Positions 46,253 to 56,687 of a DNA stretch of 64,000 bases are shown one piece after another. The DNA lies in assembly GCF_002127325.2 (NCBI RefSeq), contig NC_035440.2, positions 74,712,464-74,776,463 on the forward strand, in the 5' to 3' direction. A program made the translations under genes and the position numbers. Source of the stretch: Helianthus annuus. Taxonomy: Eukaryota > Streptophyta > Magnoliopsida > Asterales > Asteraceae. The notes below the pieces were generated by a model. That model saw only the letters and a program-made list of their open reading frames with translations. It was not told the DNA's origin and ran no database searches. Every line of letters starts with the position of its first letter. Position 1 is the first letter of the stretch.

Positions 46253-46643
46253 TGTTAATGCATTATCTGTCTATCGCCTCCGTCAATCTATTCCGTAGCA
46301 GAAACTGAAGAATTCTAAGCTTTTAGTGTTATATCTAGTTAGAAAGGCAAGGTGGCAATTTTGTAAATAATGAGATTTCTCATTATATCCCTTAGCCTAT
46401 AAATAGATCATTTAGTTGTAAAGTTTAAGACTTTTGGCTCATTTGGAGATTTAGAGATTTATCCTAGAGAGAGAAAGTCTAGAGAGAGAAAGTCTCTCTA
46501 CGTGATTCACGGCTTTGTACACGACATCATATCAATAGAATCACGTCATTAGTACGTTCTTGTGTGTTCGGTCACGCACGTTCACGGATTCCGCACGTCG
46601 AACGTTCGTTACGCAATCGAACAGTGTCAAAACCGATCCTACA
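46253..46643 (+). repeat. N4 5' LTR (391 bp)
   Basis: It runs TGTTAATGCA...GATCCTACA, with a TATA box at 46397-46406. It has two copies of the CTAGAGAGAGAAAGT unit near 46463-46495, while the 3' LTR has one. Confidence 0.94.
46397..46406 (+). promoter_or_regulatory. Putative TATA box of the N4 5' LTR
   Basis: CTATAAATAG, as in N2 and N3. Confidence 0.6.
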
Positions 46644-46645
46644 AG

Positions 46646-46658
46646 TGGTATCAGAGCT
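46646..46658 (+). other. N4 primer binding site
   Basis: TGGTATCAGAGCT, two bases after the LTR. Confidence 0.92.
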
Positions 46659-47649
46659 AGGAGCTCGATTGCGCTGATCAAACACATAGATTCGTACCTG
46701 ATTACATCGATTTCAGATCTGAATTTCATAGATTTCTTCATCTTTTTCATTCTTATCACGGTTTTCACTGAAAATAGTCAAATTGAACATGTTTTTACGG
46801 TTCAAAATTCCTAATTTTTTGACATGTTGTGCGAAAACACCTGATCTATAACCCTACCAAATTTCAGATTCAAACTCCTAGCCGTTTAGGAGAAATCGAT
46901 GTTTTTTGTTCTGAATTCACGTAATCAGCTAGGTTCGCTTATTTGGACATTCCAAACTTTGAGGTTCGCTCCAAAGGTCCGCTCATAGTGACATTATTTC
47001 GTAGTTCCGCTCATAGGTGTCACTCGTATAGGTCCGCTTATAGTGACATTAAGAGGTCCGCTCATTGTGCAATAGTTGAGGTCCACTCATAGGTGTAACA
47101 GTAGGTTCGCTCATTGAGACCATCTAGTTCCGCTCATATGGTCCAATAGGTTTTGCTTATTAGTCATCTCGGTGGTTTCACTTATAACTGTCATCGTCAT
47201 CGTATTGTCTGAACATTTAAAAGATTGTCGGCCCAATCACAAATTCAGATTTAAGTGTCGGTCATTTAATACATTTGAGATAACCAATGAATTGCATGTG
47301 ATGTTGTCGGAACTAGTGTTTGAGATTTCAGTTTGTCGGCAAAGTTGAGGTCCAATCAGATTAAAAGAAACATCGGCCCAATCATAATTTGTTTAAAATC
47401 TGAAATTGTCGGCCAGTTAAATCATTGTTTTTGTTCCATAATTGATCGGTCCAATCACACTTAATCATCATTACCACACATTTTAAAAGTGGTTAATTGT
47501 AAGGCCCAATAAATGAAGGTCCAATAATATAAAAACTGTCTCGTGAAGGGTTGTCAGGCACTAAATTCAAAAATTGCATGTGATTTAAAGTTGTGGTTCA
47601 ATAAAATTGTTGAGTGATTCTAAATTGTTTGACACGTTTAATAGAATTC
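46659..47649 (+). repeat. N4 leader with two motif arrays
   Basis: About 46930-47180 holds GTTCGCT / GTCCGCTCAT / GTTCCGCTCAT motifs, the N-family core. About 47225-47530 holds TCGGCCCAATCA / TCGGTCCAATCA motifs like those in the N2 leader. No gene is supported. Confidence 0.78.
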
Positions 47650-49977
47650 ATGTCACTTAACAAAGAAATTGGGGTCAAAATGTTTGATGAACAAGAAAAC
47701 AAGAATCTTGAAAATTTAAATAACTGGACTAAGGAATCTTGGTATGAGATGAGATATGATAAGGATGTTTATGTTAAAAGATTCGAAAATTTCTTATGTA
47801 TGAAGAATGAATCGATGGAGATGTTGAAAGAAATGTTTTATGAACTAATCATCAAGTTAGAAAAACATAAAATATATCATTCAAGAGATGAAAGAATTTC
47901 AAAATTTGTTGATGCTTTACCTTTGGAATGGGATAAATTTGTCAATGAACTGAAACGGGATTCTAGTTTATCACGCTTTGATTTAAGAAGTTTCATCAAT
48001 ACAATAACAAATCATAGGCTTTATGAAGATGCAGATAAAAGGAAATTATTGGATGAAATAAAAGAAGAATCAGAAAAGATAGATTTGAATGTAATCATTG
48101 AAATGAGAAAACGAATCAATGTGTGTCTTGCAGCAAAAAATGTTATGAAATATGATATTAAGAGGGGTTGTTATATTGATGAATATCTGAATCCTCTTGA
48201 TTTTGTTAAAATTTTCTGTACAGGAACATACAAGATGGAAACAAAGAAAGAATCTCATGATGGAAAGATGAATGAAAAATGCTCGAAATGTGAAAAATCA
48301 GAAGCAGACAATGTGAAACTCTTGAAGGAAGTGGAGAGTTTGACATTGGAAAACAAAACTTTGAAGATCGACAAGAAAGCTGATGATGAACAGATTCTGG
48401 AGTTACGCTTGAACTGTGAAAAACTGAAATCTGAGAATGATAAACTGTTAAATGATTTAAACAGTTTGACATCAGAAAACAAAATTTTGAAAGAAAATGA
48501 AAAAGATTTTTGAAAGCAAAAGAAAATCTTCAGAAGATGAAGATTTCTGGATAAAACTGGAAAACAAAAATCTGAAAGAAAATGAAACAAGATTTCAAGA
48601 ACAGTTAAAAGTTTTGGAAAATGAAAAATCTGTTCTTGAAAATCTTAAAATTGAAAATGAAAATTCAATCAAGTTCTATCTTGAAAGAATCTCTCAGCTT
48701 GAAAAAGAAGCTGAGAATTCAAGAAACAAGATTGATGAACTTGAAAAGAAATTGAAAGGTTTTGTGACTGCATCAGATAGTTTGAATTTTCCATGTCCAA
48801 AACCGATCAATTATGTTCCAATAAGTGACAATGTCACAAATTTTGACAAGGTCAAAATTGAAGATTGTGATGACAAATCTGATGATGAAAAAGAAAAAGA
48901 AGAAAAAAAACATTTTTGAAATTAAATGAAATGTTTAAAAATACTGTTTTACATTCTACTGAGAAAGGTGAATGCTTAACGCAAAAACCTATAAAGAAGA
49001 GTGTGGAACAGAAACAAAAAGATAAAAAATCGAAAAATTTTCAAAAAGAAAATAAAAGTTCATCAGATCAAGCATCCAATCACAATAAAAAATCACAAAA
49101 ATTTAAAAATCAAAACTCAAAAATAGTTGGTAACCAGTGGTGCAGGTTTGACCACAGTTCTCAAAAGCCAAATCCAGTTTACAGGAGAAGATGGGATGAA
49201 GATTCTTCAAGGACAAATCATTACAATGATAGAAAACAGAGAAATGGTGATTACCACAAGGCAACTCAATGCTATGATCTAAGTGTGTGGTATGAAAATG
49301 GTATACGATATGAAAGAGATAAGAGGTATGATAACAGAGTGTGTTACTCTTGTGGCTATCAAGGACACATTGCTGTTAACTGCCAAAGCTAGAGATTTGA
49401 AACAAGAAGATGCTATAATTGTCATATCAGAGGACATGTTGCCAGAGATTGCCCAATGAGATCAAAAGGAAGATCGAGGGATGAATTTCAGAAAATGGCA
49501 AAGAAACCAGTCAGTGTCAAGCCCAAAGGACAGAAAGTTCAAGAACCAAAAGTTCAAGAATAGAAAGTTCAAGAAAAGAAAGTAAAGCTTTCACAAGGGC
49601 AGAAAGACAAACTGAGGAAGAAAAGGAAGAAGGCGAGAGAGTATTTGGAATGGATTTTATCCTCGGATACAACAAGAAAATCAGAAAAGAGTTCTGATAA
49701 TCCAGTTTGCTCATCAAAGACTGACAAATCAAGCAAACTGAGTTCATCAGATACAAATCTGAGGACACCAGGTTAAGTAAGAAAGAAAAGTTCCTGGCAA
49801 GGAATTTGTTTCTTCGGAAACGAAGGAGCCACGTGTTGGTGATGAATCTGACTCATCAAAGTCAGACAAGCCACATTCAGGCAATGATTCTGGTTCGTCA
49901 AAACCAGAAGAGCCATTTGTTGAGGTAAAAACTGTCAAACCCAAGGCTGGTCAGGCTTGGGTGAATCTGTTTAAATG
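47650..49977 (+). pseudogene. N4 Gag-like protein, frameshifted
   Basis: The ATG at 47650 opens MSLNKEIGVKMFDEQ. The upstream in-frame ATG at 47614 is less likely. Open pieces are 47650-48513, 48497-48919 and 48916-49392, then a region with stops up to the end GQAWVNLFK and TGA at 49975-49977. Visible are a capsid-like block (LPLEWDKFVNEL), a very long coiled coil with CSKC (48280-48291), two adjacent knuckles (CYSCGYQGHIAVNC and CYNCHIRGHVARDC, with a stop between them at 49390-49392), a Lys-rich tail and acidic Ser-rich repeats. The N-terminal third is AT-rich and less like N1 and N3 than the rest. No enzyme domain is present. Confidence 0.84.
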
Positions 49978-49990
49978 AAAAACCCTGACT

Positions 49991-50033
49991 TGCCGGAGTT
50001 CCCAGGTTGGTAAGCGTGAAACATGAATCAGCA
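49991..50033 (+). ncRNA. N4 post-gag hairpin
   Basis: The outer stem is TGCCG/CAGCA and the inner stem GTTCC/GAAAC, each with one C-A mismatch, at the same offsets as N1. It starts 13 nt after the gag stop. Confidence 0.6.
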
Positions 50034-51997
50034 TATTTCTTGAGAAATTTCACTTTGGTGATTTTTCGTCTTACATGTGGTAAATCAGGGACATTAAGTT
50101 GTACTTGATTTTCTACAAGTGATGTTTGAGATCTAAAAACTGAGGTTGTAAAATCTGTCAAGTGATTAAAGAAGAACAATGTGATGAAACCCCGAATTTG
50201 TGAAAAGACAAACAAAACTAATTTTCTGGAAAAACCATTTTGATTAAAACAAACTTAAGTGTTTAGAAATCTAAATGGGAAAATAGTTTGTTGTCAGTGG
50301 GAGTTCTGATTGTTTATGCCAAGTGAATGGCGAATTGAAGTGATTCGATATTAGTTTATCACTTTATTTGTACAGTTTGGTTTCAAATTTTCCTTGAAAA
50401 TCAAAATTGAAACATATTTTGATTTTAGGGGACAGAAAAATTTAAAAAAAAATTGAAAACTTGAAAATACCAAAAACATTGAAAAAGCAAAAATGAGTTT
50501 TGTTGAGAAAAGAGGAAATGATAGTACATCAGTGGACTATCACAGCACGCTAAAGAAATGAAATGCCAAATGTGATAAACGGTCTCACTGATGATGTGTC
50601 GATAGGTTTTTGCACATTTAGTAGATTTATTCGGGATATAAACCTAAAATTTCAAACTTGTGAAATTCGTGGGGAACACTACTTGGATATATAGGTAACC
50701 CCTGAAATCTCGTTTGAAAGGTATCGTATTCTGATATACTAGGTTTTTATACTCAATGATGTCTGGGGTATTATTCCGGGACTTCTGCTGAATGGAAGTT
50801 CTGACCTAGTCCTTGGATAATACTTTCACCAAAATGCTTGAAACATAGCATAAACCCTCAGCATGCAGATGAAACAATAAAATTGGTAGTCGCTGCTGTT
50901 GTAACTAAAAGATCCTATAAAGGGGACATACTGAAAAGTCGAAACTGATATCTCTCTGCGCATACGGAAGTATCGACATGAGATCCCTCAGTCCTCGCAT
51001 TTAACCCCTAATTTATGTACAGATATCATTGTAGTATACTCACCTGTAAGACTGAATATTGAGATTCTGGATACGGGAGTATATTCAAGAGGTGGGACAC
51101 ATGAATGAGTTAAGTTCCTAAAACATCTAAATCGTATCCTGAATAGATTGAAAATTGTGTGAAAATTTAAAAGGACAACTATATCGTCAATCTATGTGAA
51201 TCGTTTAGAACTTAATATGATTAAAGCTTAACGGTGCTAGTGATTTGTCTCATGAACTGATATGATCCTCTTACACAAACTCACAAAAATATTATCTGTA
51301 TATATTTGTTTACTGCATTTCATTCAAAAACAAAAATCCAAAAAGATTTTCGGAGTGTTTTAGCATAAAATTTTTGAAAAGTCAAAAAGATTTTCGACAG
51401 CTGATATTGAAGAGCTGATATTCAAAATTCGAGTGCTAAACATGATGAACAGGATTGGGAGAATATGTTGAAAACTTTGAATGTCATATACAAATGTTTT
51501 GTAAGGTTGTATGCTTAGTTAATCAAGGTCATTCATTTGAACTTGATGTAACTATACAGATTGATGAATTAATGATTTCTACCAGTAAGTTTCTTAAATC
51601 TAACTGTTATAAATTTGTGAAACTTATGTTGAGGTAGAGGATGTGCAGGTTAACCAGGTTTCAAATCCTGAGCAGATGCAGAATAAAGCCAGGAATTGAT
51701 CCTGAACTTGTGAAACGATGAAAGCCAGACTACGATCCCGACAGCTGAGTCTAAGGGGGAGTCTGAAGACGAGCTCAACGCAAGAGGAAGCGTGGATTCA
51801 AAAAGCCAGATAAATATTTTGGAGGAGCTTGTATACGGAAATCCAGGTGTCGATCCCAAAAGCACGGAAGCTTGACGAAAGGGGGAGCCTGAAGAAAGAG
51901 TCTACCGAGAGGGGGAGCAACAGAAGCTCGAAGACAGATCCACGGGGATTCTGTTCGAGATAGAGAAAGACAAGACGCTACGAGATTGACTACGGCA
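50034..51997 (+). other. N4 conserved non-coding 3' region
   Basis: It shares blocks with N1-N3: GGTAAATCAGGGACATTAAG (about 50078), a mutated purine tract AGGGGACAG (50427-50435), a perfect TGATAGT/ACTATCA hairpin (50519-50542), and ACTAGGTT (50738-50745) with GACCTAGT (50803-50810). CGAGTGCTAAACATGATGA follows near 51429. The last 0.4 kb has several GGGGGAG runs. The frame at 51455-51637 has no recognisable domain. Confidence 0.8.
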
Positions 51998-52014
51998 ATA
52001 TCCAAGGGGGAGTC
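51998..52014 (+). other. N4 polypurine tract
   Basis: ATATCCAAGGGGGAGTC abuts the 3' LTR. Confidence 0.9.
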
Positions 52015-52390
52015 TGTTAATGCATTATCTATCTATCGCCTCCGTCAATCTATTCCGTAGCAGAAACTGAAGAATTCTAAGCTTTTAGTGTTATATCTAG
52101 TTAGAAAGGCAAGGTGGCAATTTTGTAAATAATGAGATTTCTCATTATATCCCTTAGCCTATAAATAGATCATTTAGTTGTAAAGTTTAAGACTTTTGGC
52201 TCATTTGGAGATTTAGAGATTTATCCTAGAGAGAGAAAGTCTCTCTACGTGATTCACGGCTTTGTACACGACATCATATCAATAGAATCACGTCATTAGT
52301 ACGTTCTTGTGTGTTCGGTCACGCACGTTCACGGATTCTGCACGTCGAACGTTCGTTACGCAATCGAACGGTGTCAAAACCGATCCTACA
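52015..52390 (+). repeat. N4 3' LTR (376 bp)
   Basis: It matches the 5' LTR apart from one fewer 15-bp unit and three substitutions. Confidence 0.95.
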
Positions 52391-55095
52391 CTCTTCACCC
52401 TCAATAAATCCTTGATAGAGCTTTAGCCGTTGGCCATTGACTTTGATTGAGATTCCATTTCAAGATTTAATCTCAATTGCACCGTGTGGAAAAATATGGG
52501 TGATGGAAAAAGGTCCCGACCACCTAGACTTTAATTTACCAGGAAATAATCGAAGTCGTGAATTAAATAATAGAACTTGATCTCCTACCCAAAATTCATT
52601 AGGTTTAATGTGTTTATCATGCAGATTTTTCATTCTTTCCTTATAAATTTCGGAGTTAGAGTATGCATGATTCCTTAACTCGTCTAATTCATTTAATTGA
52701 CAAAATCGATTTTTACCGGCCATTTCTAAGTCTAAGTTTACGTTTTTAATTGCCCAGTAGGCTTTGTGTGCTATCTCTACCGGCAAATGACAACTTTTTC
52801 CAAAGACAAGCTTATATGGGGTTGTACCTATTGTTGTTTTATATGCAGTTCGAAAAGCCCATAAAGCGTCGTCTAATTTATCAGCCCATTCCTTTTTATT
52901 TAATCCTACGGTTTTTTCAAGCATTCTTTTTAAACCTTGATTAGTCACTTCGGCTTGTCCGTTTGTTTGAGGGTGATATGCTGTTGAGACCTGGTGATAG
53001 ACCCCAAACCTTGTTAAAAAATTTTCAAGTTGATGGTTACAAAAATGGGTGCCTGTTTCACTTATTAATGCTTTTGGAGTTCCAAAATGAGAAAATAATC
53101 TTTTTAGGAATCTTACGACAACTCTTCCATCGTTTGTTGGAATTGCTTCGGCTTCAGCCCATTTAGAAAAGTAATCTACGGCCACAAGTATGTATTTGTT
53201 TCCTTTTGACGGTGGGAAGGGTCCCATAAAGTCGAGTCCCCACACATCAAAAATTTCACAAACAAGAATGCCATTTTGTGGCATTTCGTTTTTGGAAGAA
53301 ATATTACCTGATCTTGGGCAAGCGTCACATGTCTTGATAAGACTTTGAGCGTCTTTGTAAATGGTTGGCCAATCAAATCCTGAATCAAATACCTTTCGCG
53401 CGGTACTAGCGGCACCATGATGTCCTCCGTATGGACCTTCATGACAATGGCGGACAATTCTTCTTGCTTCACTACCATATACGCATCGACGGATGAGTTG
53501 GTCGGCACACATTTTGAAAAGATAAGGATCTTCCCAAAAATAATGCTTTACATCAGCAAAGAATTTTTTTCTTTGATGATGTGGCCATCCTTTTGCGACT
53601 ACACCGCTAGCTAAGTAGTTAGCATAGTCGGCGTACCATGGCTCTTCTCGGTATTCCACCATTTCTAGGGACTCCGTTGGGAATTTTTCATTGATTAGCT
53701 CGTCCCTAGTTGCCTCCAAAGCTGGATCTTCCAAGCGGGAAAGATGATCTGCAGCAGTGTTTTCTGCTCCTTTTTTGTCTTTTATTTCAATGTCAAATTC
53801 TTGGAGGAGTAGAATCCATCGAATTAAACGCGGTTTAGCATCATGTTTCTTAAAGAGATATCGAATGGCTGCATGGTCTATATAAACTATCGTTTTAGAG
53901 AGAACAAAACAAGAACGAAATTTATCAAAAGCAAATACTACAGCTAGTAATTCTTTTTCTGTTGTTGTGTAATTTTCTTGTGCATCATTAAGTGTTTTAC
54001 TAGCGTAATATATCGGGTGAAAATGCTTATCTTTTCGTTGTCCTAAGACGGCTCCAACTGCAAAGTCACTTGCATCACACATGATTTCGAAAGGTAATTT
54101 CCAATGAGGCGCCATCATGATAGGTGCATTGACTAACATTTCTTTTAGTGTTAGAAATGCTTGGTTGCAATCCTTGTCAAAGATGAAAGGGGCATCTTTT
54201 TCAAGAAATTTTGTTAGAGGTCTTGAGATTTTTGAAAAGTCTTCGATAAATCGTCTATAAAATCCGGCATGCCCAAGGAAACTCTTGATAGCTCTAACGG
54301 ATGATGGGGGTGGTAATCGAGAAATAGTGTCTATGTTTGCTCGATCAACCTCCATTCCTTCACTTGAGATTTTGTGACCGAGTACTATTCCCTCCGTTAC
54401 CAAGAAATGACATTTTTCCCAGTTAAGGGCGAGGTTAGTTTCCTCACGTCGGGATAGCATTCGTTCAAGGTCATCGAGGCATTGTTCGTATGAATCTCAA
54501 AAAATAGAAAAGTTGTCCATGAAGACTTCCATTATCTTTTCTATCATATCATGGAAGATGGCCACCATGCAACGTTGAAAAGTTGCGAGGGCATTACATA
54601 GACCAAAAGGCATGCGTCGAAAAGCAAAAGTTTCGTAGGGACATGTGAATGTTGTGTTGTCTTTTCTTGGTATTCGGGTGGTATCGGTATTTGAAAGTAA
54701 CCTAAAAAACCATCTAAGAAACAATAAAACTTGTGACCGGATAATCTTTCTAACATTTGATCAATAAAAGGTAAAGGAAAGTGATCTTTCCTTGTTGCCT
54801 CATTTAATCTACGATAATCTATACATACCCTCCATCCTGTGACGGTTCTTGTTGGTATTAATTCATTTCCTCGTTAGTTACCACCGTCATACCTCCTTTC
54901 TTAGGAACTACTTGGACAGGACTTACTCAAGGACTATCGGAGATTGGGTAGATGAGTCCAGCGTCAAGTAATTTGATGACTTCATTTTTAACCACTTCTT
55001 GGACGTTTGGATTTACCCTACGTTGTGGTTGTATTACCAATTTATAGTCATCATTCATTAAAATTTTGTGTGTGCACAAGAAAGGACTTATTCCT
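52391..55095 (-). pseudogene. A1 RT, RNase H and integrase, broken
   Basis: The frame is open from 54460 to 52463 and covers the end of RT ([20 protein letters not shown]), RNase H ([39 protein letters not shown]) and integrase ([10 protein letters not shown]; core [30 protein letters not shown]). This wording is characteristic of Athila-group pol. The second integrase Asp region reads ISETGTHF where D is usual (ISDxGTHF), so that catalytic residue is changed. The RT core (about 54480-55000) has several stops and frame changes. A TGA at 52462-52460 precedes the final block VNGQRLKLYQGF, which continues across N4 to 46203. Confidence 0.9.
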
Positions 55096-55720
55096 TTAAT
55101 ATCTACAAGCTTCCAAGCGATCGCGTTTTTGTGTTTTCTTCAAAAGTGTGATTAATTTTTCTTTTTCTACACTAGTTAATTTTGACAAAATAATTACAGG
55201 TAATTTACCATCTCTGTCGAGAAAAGCATATTCCAAACCCTTTGGAAGTTCTTTAAGCTCAAGGGGTGGGTCTTTAGGAGACTCCTTATTTGGTTGCTCA
55301 TTTTGATCAAGAACCAAAAAGGTTTGTTCAATGGCGACCTCTTCTTCAACAAAGTGGTCAATTTCTTCTCTTGTATCGGGTGGTTCATCTTCATCTTCAA
55401 TTAGGGGGTCATTATTGCCGAATGGATATTTCATTGAACGCTCAAGATCGACAGTTTTTTTGAATGCCCCTAATTGAATAGGTAGATTGTTGTACTTCCA
55501 ATTTTTCAAAGCTTCGTGGGTTTTTACAAAAGGTCGTCCCAACACTAGTGGAGCGTCATAAAGGATGACGAAGTCGGTTGGGATTACCATTTGATCAGTT
55601 TGGACCAACACATCCTCAACTGTCCCAATTGATTTTATTGTTTTCCGATTAGATAGAAAAATGGGTATTTGAAGTGGAGAAAACTCACCAATACTTAATT
55701 TTCGAAAATGTAGATTGGCA
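55096..55720 (-). pseudogene. A1 protease region, broken
   Basis: On the minus strand the sequence IGEFSPLQIPIF...VDVL-type, then IPTDFVILYDAPLVLGRPF (about 55510-55600), marks the Athila protease. An acidic linker and LTSVEKEKLITLLKK, leading to RT, follow. The usual spacer inside VILD...PLVLGRPF is shortened. The frame 55611-55096 is open. Upstream stops separate it from gag. Confidence 0.75.
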
Positions 55721-56687
55721 TTATATTAACACAAAGATCCTTATCAATTGTGATATTACTAATAAAGAATTTTGAAAAAAAAAACATGGAACCGGTGTAA
55801 TGTTAATTTCAAATGGATCTTCTTTTATTAGCGTAGTTTGATCATTTGTTAACTTAATGCTTACCGTTTCATCAATTTTAGTGTTAGTGTTTAACTCTTT
55901 AAAAAACTTAGCATGAGTGGGTACTAAACAATGATTTTCGAAAGAAGGTGACAAGAGATTAATTTCTTTAAAATTAGACTCTTCTTGAATTTTAACGTTG
56001 TCGGACTCACCTTTTTCGTTGTTTAACTCATGTGTCGGCTTTTCACTTACTTGTTCTTCCATTTTTACCTGTTCAACTATCTCTTCTTTATTACAAGTTA
56101 ATTCTTCCCTTGCGCGGGATTCCTCTTCCCTTGAGCGGGCTTCTTTTATATAGCGCTCTATAGTTTTAAGGTGTTCTATTATCTTATCGGCTATGGGTGT
56201 GATAGAATAAGGATCCTCAAAGCTTGAATTCGGAAGTTCGATCCTTGGCTCCTCATAGTACTCATATGAGTTATATGGTTCACACCATTGTTCCTCATTA
56301 TAAGTATATGATGGATAAGGGTCGTAACTTTGTTCTTCATAATACTCATATGAGGTGGGTTGTTCACACCATGGTTCTTCATAGTAGGTATATGAAGATT
56401 GAGGCTCATATCTTGGTTCCTTAAAGTGAGTATGAAGGCTCATACCTTGGTTCATCAAAATATGAGTATGAGGGAGAAGGTTCATACCTTGGGTCTTCAT
56501 AGGGTGTGTATGAAGTTGATGGCTCGTACCTGAGCTCCTCATAGTAGTTGAATGAAGTGGATGCTTCAAAGAGGTCACAATATTGTACCGAATGAGGGTT
56601 ACCACAAATGGTGCAATAGTCTTCCCTATAATTATCCTCCTCATAGTGGTAGTTGTAATCTCCTGAGTATTGATCTATAAGAATCAC
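55721..56687 (-). pseudogene. A1 short gag-like frame with Tyr/Glu repeats
   Basis: The ATG at 56687 opens MILIDQYSGDYNYHYEED and contains CTICGNPHSVQYC, a CCHC-like motif. Next come degenerate repeats such as YYEEPRYEPSTSYT over about 56190-56570, across a frameshift (frames 56687-56421 and 56644-55721). After that come a charged helical region and the lead-in to protease. The usual large Athila capsid domain is missing, since only 350 bp separate the primer site from this ATG. It is either an internally deleted copy or a derived short gag. Confidence 0.7.

Larger units (their letters stand above)
46253..52390 (+). mobile_element. N4: gag-only Copia-like element in A1 pol
   Basis: It is 6138 bp with a CTCTT target duplication (46248-46252 and 52391-52395). 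Its LTRs differ by three substitutions and one 15-bp tandem unit, so it looks like the youngest datable insertion in the window. It is close to N2 in LTR, primer and polypurine sequence, but in the opposite orientation. There is no pol. Confidence 0.95.

Noticed and set aside
51455..51637. 60-codon ORF near the N4 3' end
   Set aside because: Not conserved in N1-N3 at the same place and without domain features.
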